Shown in pieces: positions 37,162-45,690 of a stretch of DNA of 47,533 nucleotides (position 1 is its first letter; every line of letters begins with the position of its first letter). The stretch covers positions 1 to 47,533 of the forward strand of contig CAJXQA010000006.1 of the NCBI GenBank assembly GCA_913058475.1, in the 5' to 3' direction. Under the pieces are notes generated by a model. The model did no database searches and was not told where the DNA came from. It saw only the letters and a program-made list of their open reading frames with translations. Both the position numbers and the translations under genes were made by a program. The stretch comes from an uncultured Nitrosomonadales bacterium. Lineage in GTDB: Bacteria > Pseudomonadota > Gammaproteobacteria > Burkholderiales > Methylophilaceae.

Positions 37162-38391
37162 ATGCTGCAAAAAATTTTAGTTTTATTAAGAGATAAAAGG
37201 GGGGCGAAGTACTTTATCCTCAAAGAGATTCTTGATGGTTGCAAGAGGCATAACTTTATTGCACTGAATGCCTCAATCGCTTTCTTTACCTTGTTAGCCA
37301 TAGTACCTTTGATTTTGCTAATATTATTTACACTAAGTCAGTGGCTTGCAAATTCTAATTTTGCTTTATCTCAAATTGAAATTGTCACATCAAGGCTACT
37401 GCCTCAGATTAGCGATCAACTTCTCACTGAAGTGGTCAATATTGCAACCCAACAATTATCTTGGGGTTTGGTTTTGTTCGGTAGTTTATTTCTTGCAACC
37501 ACACCTCTCACTCAAGCACTTCGATTAAGCTTTATACAAATATTAGGCTTAGATAAAAAAAATACATATTTTAAAAATAAGCTTAAAGATATTTTTGCTG
37601 TGGTTGCCATTATGTGTTTTTTCTTTGCCGATATTTTTATAGATTTATACCTTCAAAAAACAACACTCATAGCAAATGAATATCTCCCAATATTCCAATA
37701 CAGCATCGTTACGTTTTTATTATCACTTTCATTGATGACATTAATTATGAGTGTATTTTTTAAATTTTTTATGCCAACTAAAATTAAGAAAATGCATTTA
37801 ATGCTCGGAGGCTTAATCACCAGCTTACTCTGGTTTGCATTAAATGATGTTTTTGGATTTTTTATTGGCTTGAGTCAGCCAATAGGACAATTCTACGGCG
37901 GTTTGAGGAGTGTATTTATTTCTTTAATATGGCTCTATCTAAATACGGGAGCAATACTTATTGGTGCTGAATTCATTGCAGCACTGCACAAACAAGATTT
38001 ATTAGTATTAAAACAATTATTTCTCATTAAGAACATTCACAGACATCCTATAATTAATAGATTAATGTTGATGTACGGAAAAAAATATAAAAAAAATAAA
38101 GTTATTTATAATGAGGGGTCTCAAGACAACGATTTATACTTTGTCATTGAAGGAGAGGTCGCGATAAAAAGAAATGAAAAAATCATCTTTACCGTCAATC
38201 CTGGTGAATACTTTGGTGAACACGCTTTATTACAGAAAACTGCACGTTCTATGTCAGCTCGTGTCTGTTCTGATTGGGCAAGATTAATCAGGATAAATGA
38301 TACCAAGGTGAGAGCTATGTTAGCTGAAGATCCAAAGATTGCAGAAATATTTATGTTTAATATGGCAGAAAAATTACAGAAGTTCTTGTGA
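37162..38391 (+). CDS. YihY/BrkB-family membrane protein fused to a cyclic-nucleotide-binding domain
   Basis: Residues 1 to about 290 are a YihY/BrkB-type inner-membrane protein with about six hydrophobic segments and the family stretches NASIAFFTLLAIVPL and GAILIGAEFIAAL. Residues 300-405 form a cNMP-binding domain: IYNEGSQDNDLYFVIEGEVAI then the phosphate-binding cassette PGEYFGEHALLQKTARSMSARV, in which the key Glu (E353) and Arg (R362) are present. BrkB proteins are usually about 290-420 aa, often without this domain. Function unknown. Its 3' end overlaps the convergent TPR gene by 18 bp. Confidence 0.85.
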   Translation: MLQKILVLLRDKRGAKYFILKEILDGCKRHNFIALNASIAFFTLLAIVPLILLILFTLSQWLANSNFALSQIEIVTSRLLPQISDQLLTEVVNIATQQLSWGLVLFGSLFLATTPLTQALRLSFIQILGLDKKNTYFKNKLKDIFAVVAIMCFFFADIFIDLYLQKTTLIANEYLPIFQYSIVTFLLSLSLMTLIMSVFFKFFMPTKIKKMHLMLGGLITSLLWFALNDVFGFFIGLSQPIGQFYGGLRSVFISLIWLYLNTGAILIGAEFIAALHKQDLLVLKQLFLIKNIHRHPIINRLMLMYGKKYKKNKVIYNEGSQDNDLYFVIEGEVAIKRNEKIIFTVNPGEYFGEHALLQKTARSMSARVCSDWARLIRINDTKVRAMLAEDPKIAEIFMFNMAEKLQKFL

Positions 38392-39963
38392 GGGTTTTAA
38401 ATCAAATGCGATACAAATTCTTTCCTCATCAGACTCAAAAGGAATTGTTCGGTGAAACACAGATGATGGAAAGAAGATAACATCACCTTCTTTAGGTTTA
38501 ATAACTTTTTTAGGAAAATCATCGTTAACAATTGGATAGTCATCACCATGAGTACTAAGTTCAATTGCCCCGTCATCTTGAGTTTTTGTATTTTTAGGAA
38601 TAGATAAATAAATTGCACCGCTAATCCATCCATCCTCATGTATATGAGATGTTAAATGCCCACCCGATTGCATTCTCACAAACCAAGAACTGCTAAATTC
38701 AATTTGCTTAGGAAATAATTTTATAAACTCACAGTCCTCATTTTTATAAAGCTCATAATATTTTTTAATAGCATCTTTTAGACCTAATTCTAAAGCTTTA
38801 AAAGAACTTTCTTTTCTTTTAAATAAGTTTCCAGCAGATTGCGTTCCATAATATAAGCGGCTTTGTTTGCGATCATTAATATCTGCATTATTAATATCTT
38901 CTAATAATTGATATCTGAGGGCTTCATTATCTTCTAATAAACAAGGTATGGATTGGTGTGATACAAAATTTAAAGGTTGTGGACAAAACCGATAAGTATT
39001 TTCCTCATTAAAATTTTTCGCATAGTGTCCAGAGAGTGTCGCCAAAAAAGGAGAATTGTGTTTTGAGTGCTCAATATTAGCAAACTCTTCCTTGAACAGA
39101 TCAAATTGCTTTGATTTATAAAGACAATAAAGAATTCTCTCTTGCCAATCCTCGAACTTAGAAACCTTAAAATAATTAATAGCCTCTTCAAGCGCATTAT
39201 TATCATATAAGAAAACAGCTAACTGATAATTAGCTCTTGGATGTTGAGAGTCAACTTCAACAGCCATTCTTAAGAATCGATTAGCCTCCGAAATATTTCC
39301 ATCATGCCATAGCGCATCCCCAAGATCAGAATAGAATTCTGCTTCCCCTGAACCAAGCTCAATCGCTTTTCGGTAATGATTTATTGATATAGATAACTTA
39401 CCTTGATTTCTCAAAACATTCGCAAGATTATAATGGCCCCTACCATCTTCTCTAATGCTCAACGACTTTTTAAAAAATTCTGCTGCCTCATTAAGATGTC
39501 CTTGAAGCTGCTTTATTGTCCCTATGTTTGTAACTGCTTCAAAAAATCCAGGTTGAATTTGAATTGCTTTTTGATAGCATTCGGTTGCCTCATCGAACCT
39601 TCCCATACTTTGCAAAGCGATACCTAAATTGAAATATGCTTCCGGAAAATTATTATTTAGCTGGATTGATTTTTCATAAAATTGAATAGCTTCTTCAACT
39701 TTATTTTCAGAAAAAAGAATTGCCCCTAAGTTGAAATTCATTTCGGGTATGTTTGGATTAATTTTTAAAGCATTTTTATATGCACCTGCTGCATTCTTAA
39801 GAGAACCTTTTCTTTCAAAACTAACGCCCAATAGATTGAATAAGATAATTTCTTCAGGATAATCCTTAACTAAAGAAGCTGCCTTGCTAATTACATCATC
39901 GTCTAAGCCCCTTTGATGTAAAGCTATTAAATTTTGTATCTCTGTTTGCGAAATTTTTTTCAT
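38374..39963 (-). CDS. TPR protein with C-terminal 2OG-Fe(II) oxygenase-like domain
   Basis: Residues 1 to about 290 are tandem tetratricopeptide repeats (typical NLGIALQSMGRFDEATECYQ units, about seven). Residues about 420-529 resemble a 2-oxoglutarate/Fe(II) dioxygenase: candidate iron ligands H442, D444 and H504 and a 2OG-binding R515, in a jelly-roll-like order (GHLTSHIHEDGWISGAIYLS; DVIFFPSSVFHRT). TPR-dioxygenase proteins of this type are known from marine bacteria and phages, without an assigned substrate. It could hydroxylate a protein or peptide bound by the TPRs; that is inference. Confidence 0.83.
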   Translation of the reverse strand: MKKISQTEIQNLIALHQRGLDDDVISKAASLVKDYPEEIILFNLLGVSFERKGSLKNAAGAYKNALKINPNIPEMNFNLGAILFSENKVEEAIQFYEKSIQLNNNFPEAYFNLGIALQSMGRFDEATECYQKAIQIQPGFFEAVTNIGTIKQLQGHLNEAAEFFKKSLSIREDGRGHYNLANVLRNQGKLSISINHYRKAIELGSGEAEFYSDLGDALWHDGNISEANRFLRMAVEVDSQHPRANYQLAVFLYDNNALEEAINYFKVSKFEDWQERILYCLYKSKQFDLFKEEFANIEHSKHNSPFLATLSGHYAKNFNEENTYRFCPQPLNFVSHQSIPCLLEDNEALRYQLLEDINNADINDRKQSRLYYGTQSAGNLFKRKESSFKALELGLKDAIKKYYELYKNEDCEFIKLFPKQIEFSSSWFVRMQSGGHLTSHIHEDGWISGAIYLSIPKNTKTQDDGAIELSTHGDDYPIVNDDFPKKVIKPKEGDVIFFPSSVFHRTIPFESDEERICIAFDLKPSQELL

Positions 39964-40144
39964 ATCTAATAAAATTTTTTGAAAAACATGATAATTTTCA
40001 TACTCTCTTATATTATAAAACAGGTCTTATTAATCTTTATACAAATATCAAAGCTTAAGACAGTAAATCCTTGTAAATTTAATATCAGGAACCTTACGTC
40101 AATGTTAAAATATCTCTTTTAATAAATAATTGCTAGGAAATAGA

Positions 40145-41401
40145 ATGGTCCCTTATACAACAATCGAATTAATTGGCGCTTCTTTATTTCTTATCGCAAT
40201 TATTCATACCTTTTCAACTAAATATTTTGAACATCTAGCGCATGTCCACAAACGTTTTTCAGGCATCCTTCACTTACTAGGTGAAGTTGAGGTTGTTTTT
40301 GGCTTTTGGGCTATGGTGCTTGTGTTATTTATTTTTGGTATCGAAGGTGGCGACATAGCTGTCAATTATGTCGATACTCGAAATTTTACTGAGCCGATGT
40401 TTGTTTTTGTGATCATGGTAATTGCTGGAACTCGACCTATTCTTGAGTTATCCAAAAAAATTGTTTTACTATTTTCAAACTTCATTCCTTTAAATAAAGA
40501 ATTAGTCATATATTTTCTACTTTTAAGTTTTGTTCCTTTATTAGGTTCGTTCATTACAGAACCTGCCGCAATGACTTTGGCTGCACTTTTACTAAGCCAA
40601 AATTACTTTGGGAGCAAGGTAAGCAGTCGCTTTAAATATGCCACCTTAGGTGTGTTATTCGTCAATATTTCAATAGGCGGCACTTTAACTCCCTACGCAG
40701 CCCCTCCAATTTTAATGGTCAGCAATACATGGAATTGGGATATTTGGTATATGTTGGCAAATTTTGGATGGCGCGCCAGCATTGGCGTTCTAGCAAATGC
40801 GCTTATTATTACTTTTTTATTTAAAAAGGACCTAGCGAAAATAGTTTTTAAAGATGATGCTAAATCAAACGTTCCTCCCTTAGTTATCCTGATTCATTTG
40901 TTCTTTTTGATTAATGTTGTTTATTTTGCACACCATCCATCAGTATTTATGGGCATCTTCTTGTTTTTTATTGGGTTTACCTCAGCCTACAAGCATTATC
41001 AAAATCCACTTATTATTAAAGAAGCATTACTTGTAGCCTTTTTTCTGGCAGGTTTAGTTGTTTTAGGAGGTATTCAAGGGTGGTGGATAACGCCTGTTCT
41101 CTTATCTATGGATTCTAGCGCTGTTTATTATGGTGCAACTGCTCTTACTGCTCTTACAGACAATGCTGCCCTCACCTATTTAGGATCTCTTGTAGATGGG
41201 CTCTCAGATGAATTCAAGCTTGCCTTGGTAAGCGGTGCTGTAACTGGTGGTGGGCTGACTGTGATCGCGAATGCTCCAAACCCTGCTGGAATCTCTATCT
41301 TAAGAAAACATTTTTCTGAAAAAAATATTAGCCCACTTGGTTTATTGGTGGCTGCTATTCCACCAACACTTGTTGCAATCATTGCCTTTAGGTTTTTATA
41401 G
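40145..41401 (+). CDS. Putative Na+/H+ antiporter (integral membrane)
   Basis: The 418-aa protein has about 11 hydrophobic segments. The stretch TEPAAMTLAALLL, the glycine-rich GGTLTPYAAPPILMVS and TALTDNAALTYLGSLV near the C-terminus resemble the ion-transporter superfamily members annotated as putative Na+/H+ antiporters. I chose ATG 40145 because AGGA lies six bases before it; the frame opens further upstream at a TTG (40130). The downstream RodZ-like gene starts 4 bp after its stop. Confidence 0.8.
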   Translation: MVPYTTIELIGASLFLIAIIHTFSTKYFEHLAHVHKRFSGILHLLGEVEVVFGFWAMVLVLFIFGIEGGDIAVNYVDTRNFTEPMFVFVIMVIAGTRPILELSKKIVLLFSNFIPLNKELVIYFLLLSFVPLLGSFITEPAAMTLAALLLSQNYFGSKVSSRFKYATLGVLFVNISIGGTLTPYAAPPILMVSNTWNWDIWYMLANFGWRASIGVLANALIITFLFKKDLAKIVFKDDAKSNVPPLVILIHLFFLINVVYFAHHPSVFMGIFLFFIGFTSAYKHYQNPLIIKEALLVAFFLAGLVVLGGIQGWWITPVLLSMDSSAVYYGATALTALTDNAALTYLGSLVDGLSDEFKLALVSGAVTGGGLTVIANAPNPAGISILRKHFSEKNISPLGLLVAAIPPTLVAIIAFRFL

Positions 41402-41405
41402 TTAG

Positions 41406-42335
41406 ATGGAAACATATATCTACTTCAATAAAAAACTTATCAATAAAAGAAAAAAGCTGCGTCTCACCATAAGTGATGCCGCCAAAACATTAACTTTAAG
41501 TACAACCCAAATTAAATCATTAGAAAATAATTTAGATATCGGTTTTGCGTCACCTAAATATAAATTAATTCTTTTAAAACGCTATGCAAAGCTATTGGAT
41601 ATCGAGCTCGAAGACCTTATCGAAAATGAAGATAGATCAAATCTAGAAAAAGAAAATAAACCTCCTGCTCAAAAAACTAATTCAGCTCTTCACAATAAAG
41701 TAAATTATTCAGTTTTAGCCATTATTCTTTTTGGATTGGTCATTTATTTTTTTAATACAGATTTGTCTAAATCAACGAATAAAATACTAGACTTAAATGA
41801 AGTCACCCCTGAACCTGACACTCTCTCTATTGAAATTCACGAAGAAGAATATATTGAAATAACAGATAATTTGTCTGAAAGTTTAGGTAGCTCAGAACAA
41901 ATTTCTGATAATGACGATGAATATAATCAATTAGATTCACAGCTCAATGAAGAGCCTATTACCATAGCAGATGATGTAATCGCTCCAACTGAACTCGATA
42001 GTACCTCTGAAATTATAGCTTTTAATTCTGATGAGGATTTTGTATGCAAAGTCGGTACCACACAATTGAAATCATTTTCAACGCAAAATCCTGAAAAACC
42101 TTCTTACTATTTTTATATTATTTCTCATGACTCTCAAAAAATATGTGTAGTTGATTCCTTAGGGGCTCTTAAGGAATATGATTTAAAAAAAGGAGGCAAG
42201 CTTAGCCATCATGGCTCACCACCATTTAAAATTCAGCTTAACCCGAATGTTAGTGAGGTTTATTTTGAAGGATGGAAAGTCAATCTTCAAGATAATGATT
42301 ATTTCATACAACTCAACCCTGCACTCACTCCCTAG
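41406..42335 (+). CDS. RodZ-like bitopic protein with N-terminal helix-turn-helix
   Basis: The 309-aa protein has an HTH domain at about residues 8-72, one membrane segment at about 99-116, an acidic low-complexity linker (about 125-200) and a C-terminal domain with KICVVDSLGALKEY then GSPPFKIQL and VYFEGWKVNL. The order HTH-TM-linker-beta domain is that of RodZ, which links MreB to the cell envelope in rod-shaped bacteria. Similarity is by pattern only. It follows the antiporter by 4 bp, an unusual place for rodZ, so it may be a paralogue. Confidence 0.65.
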   Translation: METYIYFNKKLINKRKKLRLTISDAAKTLTLSTTQIKSLENNLDIGFASPKYKLILLKRYAKLLDIELEDLIENEDRSNLEKENKPPAQKTNSALHNKVNYSVLAIILFGLVIYFFNTDLSKSTNKILDLNEVTPEPDTLSIEIHEEEYIEITDNLSESLGSSEQISDNDDEYNQLDSQLNEEPITIADDVIAPTELDSTSEIIAFNSDEDFVCKVGTTQLKSFSTQNPEKPSYYFYIISHDSQKICVVDSLGALKEYDLKKGGKLSHHGSPPFKIQLNPNVSEVYFEGWKVNLQDNDYFIQLNPALTP

Positions 42336-42342
42336 TTTTAAT

Positions 42343-43590
42343 TTACTGAGCAATCAATAATTCATTCCAAGAAGTCGTAAACGAACGACTTTTATTTAAT
42401 TGTCTCATCTGCCACTCTGGGTTTAATGGCTCTGTTCCTAAGCGAACACTTTTCTTATTAAACTTATTATTAATTTTATCAACCACTTCCATAGAGCTAT
42501 TATCAAGATTAGGCCAAAGATCTTTTTGTTGTATTGATTCGCTAATAAGCCCTGATAATAAAACTCCGCACTTTGTATATTTAATATTTGGCTTAAATAT
42601 AGCCCTAAGCCCTTCTAGAGCTCTAGGTAACATTAAATTATGGTGATTCGTTGGAAAGTCTAAGGAAATTCTAATCGCCTTTGCATAGTAATTATCCTTA
42701 CCTTTGTGAGGACTGCTTCTAATAAATAACGTAATACTGGTAGCAAGCATTTCTTGCTGCCTTGCTTTATATGTCGCTCTAGATAAGAAGGTGGTAATGG
42801 CTTCTGAAAGCATTTCTATAGTATTCACTGGCCTACCAAAACTTCTTGATGATAAAATTTCTTTTTTTTTGGGGGCTTCTGTAATAATTGGAAAGCAAAT
42901 AGACTGATTTAATTCCACCACAATTCGTTCTATATTCACATTAAAGTAAAAATTAATCTTGGCTGGATTAGTCAATTTTAAATCCAGTACGGAATTGATA
43001 CCCATCTTTTTTAATTTAGCAGATGTCTTAGCTCCCACTCCCCATACCTTACTGACATCAACAGTAGTCATTATTTGGTTTATCTCATTTTCTCTCATCT
43101 TACTAAAGTCACAAACGCCTTGCCAATTAGCTTGAGTTTTTGCACAGTGATTAGCAAATTTAGCTAATGTTTTTGTAGGGGCTATACCGACACATACAGG
43201 CATACCCAACCACCGCGACAATCTTTTCCTTATCAGCCTACCAACTGCATTCAGATTTTTCTGGCCACTTAAGTCTAAGAAACATTCGTCAATAGAATAA
43301 ATTTCTTGAAGATCAGCAAAGCTTGAAAGTACCTGCATAGTACGAAAGCTCATATCAGCATAGAGCGGATAATTTGATGAAAGAATATTTACTTTATTTT
43401 CATGCAAGAATTTTTTAATTTTAAATAAAGGTACTCCCATCTTAATACCTAATTTTTTAGCTTCATTACTTCGAGAAATAATACAACCATCATTATTACT
43501 TAACACAACAACGGGCTGGTTTATAAGGTGTGGATTAAATAATCGTTCGCAACTAACATAAAAATTATTGATATCAATTAGCGCTATCAT
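42343..43590 (-). CDS. umuC: DNA polymerase V catalytic subunit UmuC
   Basis: UmuC is a Y-family translesion polymerase. The 415-aa protein begins with the metal-binding ALIDINNFYVSCERLF and has the second catalytic motif SIDECFLDLSG. The HhH-type VWGVGAKTSAKLKKMG follows, and the little-finger region is present. The length matches UmuC (about 420). The ATG overlaps the umuD stop as TAATG, so the pair is co-translated. Confidence 0.96.
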   Translation of the reverse strand: MIALIDINNFYVSCERLFNPHLINQPVVVLSNNDGCIISRSNEAKKLGIKMGVPLFKIKKFLHENKVNILSSNYPLYADMSFRTMQVLSSFADLQEIYSIDECFLDLSGQKNLNAVGRLIRKRLSRWLGMPVCVGIAPTKTLAKFANHCAKTQANWQGVCDFSKMRENEINQIMTTVDVSKVWGVGAKTSAKLKKMGINSVLDLKLTNPAKINFYFNVNIERIVVELNQSICFPIITEAPKKKEILSSRSFGRPVNTIEMLSEAITTFLSRATYKARQQEMLATSITLFIRSSPHKGKDNYYAKAIRISLDFPTNHHNLMLPRALEGLRAIFKPNIKYTKCGVLLSGLISESIQQKDLWPNLDNSSMEVVDKINNKFNKKSVRLGTEPLNPEWQMRQLNKSRSFTTSWNELLIAQ

Positions 43591-44177
43591 TATTTAAATT
43601 TTCTAACAGCGCCTGTGACCACCCCCCATAATTCAAACTGTGTATTCTCATCAATCTCAATCGGCTTATATTTCTCATTGGCTGGTAACAAACGAGGTCT
43701 TAATTTATATTTAGAAAGTGTTTTAATCGTAAAATTTCCATCAACAGAAGCTAAAACTATATCTCCTATTTTCGCCTGCATAGAGCGGTCAATGATTACA
43801 ATATCTCCATCATTGATGCTTGCATCAATCATAGAGTCTCCTTTTATTTTCACAAAAAAAGTAGCATCACTTTTTTTAATTAAATATTCATTTAAATCTA
43901 AACGCTTTTCAACGTGATCATCTGCAGGTGAAGGGAATCCAGCAGGTACTTTATGTTCAAATAGAACAAGAGGGTTATAGGCAGTCTCTTCATAGGCTAG
44001 GCTAATTCCATCAATATTATTCATCCTGGATAAGTTGAGATATTTTTTAATATCACCTAAAGAGCTTCGTGGAACTCTGATTACCTTAGTTTCTTCTCCA
44101 TACAATCCACTACCGGACTTTCTTCCAGCTCCTAACCTAACACCCCCTCGATTATTTTTATGCTTAACGATTTTCAT
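43590..44177 (-). CDS. umuD: UmuD-type self-cleaving polymerase V subunit with extended N-terminus
   Basis: UmuD is a LexA-like serine peptidase that cleaves itself on RecA filaments and then joins UmuC. The cleavage site is A79-G80 (VPAGFPSPADD), the nucleophile S115 (GDSM) and the base K152; the Ser-Lys spacing of 37 equals E. coli S60/K97. At 195 aa it is about 55 residues longer than E. coli UmuD. The extra part is basic and glycine-rich (GGVRLGAGRKSGSG) then KVIRVPRS. No canonical LexA box is seen upstream. Confidence 0.93.
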   Translation of the reverse strand: MKIVKHKNNRGGVRLGAGRKSGSGLYGEETKVIRVPRSSLGDIKKYLNLSRMNNIDGISLAYEETAYNPLVLFEHKVPAGFPSPADDHVEKRLDLNEYLIKKSDATFFVKIKGDSMIDASINDGDIVIIDRSMQAKIGDIVLASVDGNFTIKTLSKYKLRPRLLPANEKYKPIEIDENTQFELWGVVTGAVRKFK

Positions 44178-44234
44178 TTGAATATTGTAACATTAATCAA
44201 ATATATTAACGGTTAAAATTATTTTCTTTTTTTA

Positions 44235-44263
44235 TTGACAACAAAGTTCAAAGAGGGCAAAGT
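44235..44263 (+). promoter_or_regulatory. Candidate hupB promoter
   Basis: A perfect -35 TTGACA (44235-44240) is followed after 17 bp by CAAAGT (44258-44263), a weak -10 (3/6). It would give a leader of about 80 nt ending in a near-ideal Shine-Dalgarno CGGAGG (44339-44344), four bases before the hupB ATG. Confidence 0.45.
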
Positions 44264-44348
44264 AGTTTTAAACTTGCTCGTAAAGCAGTAAGCGTAGGGG
44301 TGGTAGAAGATAGTGAAAAAAAATAATTTATAAACAAACGGAGGTTTT

Positions 44349-44621
44349 ATGAACAAAGGTGAATTAATCGAAGCAGTGGCAGCAGCAACAGACGACACAA
44401 AAGCAGGTGCTGGACGTGCCGTTGATGCAGTAGTCGAATCTATCACTGGAGCATTAAAAAAAGGTGACACTGTTACCCTAATTGGCTTTGGTACTTTTAA
44501 AACAGCTAAAAGAGCTGCTAGAACAGGGCGTAACCCTCAAACTGGTGCAGAATTAAAAATCCCAGCAAGAACAGTACCTTCTTTCAAAGCTGGAGCAGCA
44601 TTAAAAAGCGCAGTCAACTAA
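44349..44621 (+). CDS. hupB: DNA-binding protein HU
   Basis: HU is a nucleoid-associated dimeric DNA-bending protein. The 90-aa sequence [11 protein letters not shown] and the signature [21 protein letters not shown] with the DNA-embracing arm and a terminal [13 protein letters not shown] are typical. The strong ribosome-binding site suggests high expression. A terminator follows at 20 bp. Confidence 0.97.
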   Translation: MNKGELIEAVAAATDDTKAGAGRAVDAVVESITGALKKGDTVTLIGFGTFKTAKRAARTGRNPQTGAELKIPARTVPSFKAGAALKSAVN

Positions 44622-44638
44622 GAACGTAACTACAGTTA

Positions 44639-44668
44639 AAAAAATTGCCCTTAAATGGGCATTTTTTT
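44639..44668. terminator. Bidirectional terminator between hupB and the pentapeptide gene
   Basis: TTGCCC and GGGCA(A/T) arms around TTAAAT are flanked by an A run on one side and a T run on the other. It can serve hupB on the plus strand and the convergent pentapeptide-repeat gene on the minus strand, whose stop it touches. Confidence 0.85.
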
Positions 44669-45605
44669 ACATGCCGCAATTCCGACATTTTCCTAAAACT
44701 TTATCAAAGCCTTTAGTTTCACTCAAACCTATAACATCCTTAAAATTCGCATCTTCGACATTGGCACCCGTTAAATCCGCACCCGTTAAATCCGCACCCG
44801 TTAAATCCGCTTGAATTAACTCAGCTCTATACAAATTTGTATTTCTTAAATTAGCACCCCTTAAATCACCAAAAATAAAACTGGCAATATTAAGATCGGC
44901 ATCTTCAAAATCAGTATCTTTAAAGTTACCTCCAGCAGAATCAAATTTCATTTGCCCCATTGGCTGATTGCCTACATCCAAACCAAAACGTCCATTTTTC
45001 ACCAATGCTTTTGACATATTCACCTTCCCAAGGGTGCCAATCATACGTGCATTGGTTAAGTTTGCACCCATAAAGTTAGTATCGCCGAAAATAGGTTGGA
45101 AGATAGTCGCTTCAATTAAAATAGCCCCCGCAAAGTTTGCTTTTTCTAATCTGGCGAGGTTCAAATAAGCTCTTTGTAAATTGGCTCCAGAAAAATTTGC
45201 ATCTCTTAAATCAGCACCAAAAAAACTAGTATTAATCATTACGCAGTGAGTTAAATCTTGGCCTTTGAAATTTAAATACCCCAAATCTGTATTAGAGAAA
45301 TCACAATCCGGGTCATCTAAAATTTCATTAGCTTCAGCTTGAGAAATTTTGACCCTTTCTACATTATTTTTTTTATAAAAAGCAACCGCGCTTGAAAGAG
45401 TTTCTTGAGGGTTTTCTAAGAATATAGATTTTGATTTTTTATTGCCAAAACAGTATTGTTTGCCCTCGAAGGTACTATTGATATCACAATCTGTTTTATG
45501 AAAATTACCTTCGGCTAAACTAGTTGTGCAATATTGTTCGAGTTCAGCAGCGTGAAGTGGGGAAAAAAGAAACACTAAAAGAAATAAAAAAAAATTTATT
45601 TTCAT
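44667..45605 (-). CDS. Exported pentapeptide-repeat protein
   Basis: The 312-aa protein has a signal peptide (about 1-19, ending LHA) and then a cysteine-containing N-terminal domain of about 100 residues. From about residue 105 to 290 it has A(D/N)LXX pentapeptide repeats, forming a right-handed quadrilateral beta-helix. It ends in KCRNCGM with a CxxC pair. Exact 15-bp DNA repeats encode three LTGAD-type units near the end. A strong ribosome-binding site (AGGAGGG) precedes the ATG. Function unknown; the periplasm is the likely location. Confidence 0.88.
   Translation of the reverse strand: MKINFFLFLLVFLFSPLHAAELEQYCTTSLAEGNFHKTDCDINSTFEGKQYCFGNKKSKSIFLENPQETLSSAVAFYKKNNVERVKISQAEANEILDDPDCDFSNTDLGYLNFKGQDLTHCVMINTSFFGADLRDANFSGANLQRAYLNLARLEKANFAGAILIEATIFQPIFGDTNFMGANLTNARMIGTLGKVNMSKALVKNGRFGLDVGNQPMGQMKFDSAGGNFKDTDFEDADLNIASFIFGDLRGANLRNTNLYRAELIQADLTGADLTGADLTGANVEDANFKDVIGLSETKGFDKVLGKCRNCGM
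44764..44808 (-). repeat. Three perfect 15-bp repeats inside the pentapeptide gene
   Basis: GCACCCGTTAAATCC occurs three times head-to-tail (44764, 44779, 44794) without a mismatch. Each copy encodes one pentapeptide unit, so copy-number change would keep the frame and lengthen or shorten the helix by one face. Confidence 0.95.
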
Positions 45606-45690
45606 AATATAACCCTCCTGTTATTGTATGAATTATAGACTTATTAAGTTATATTTAGTTTTATATTTAATTTTAGGAGTCATTGTATAG

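Noticed and set aside
43615..43917. 100-aa open frame on the plus strand
   Set aside because: It is antisense to umuD, whose catalytic Ser and Lys lie in this stretch.
44178..44348. LexA box before umuD
   Set aside because: No CTG-N10-CAG or close variant is present on either strand.
44219..44470. 83-aa open frame on the minus strand
   Set aside because: It overlaps hupB in antisense and its promoter region; composition is that of a shadow frame.
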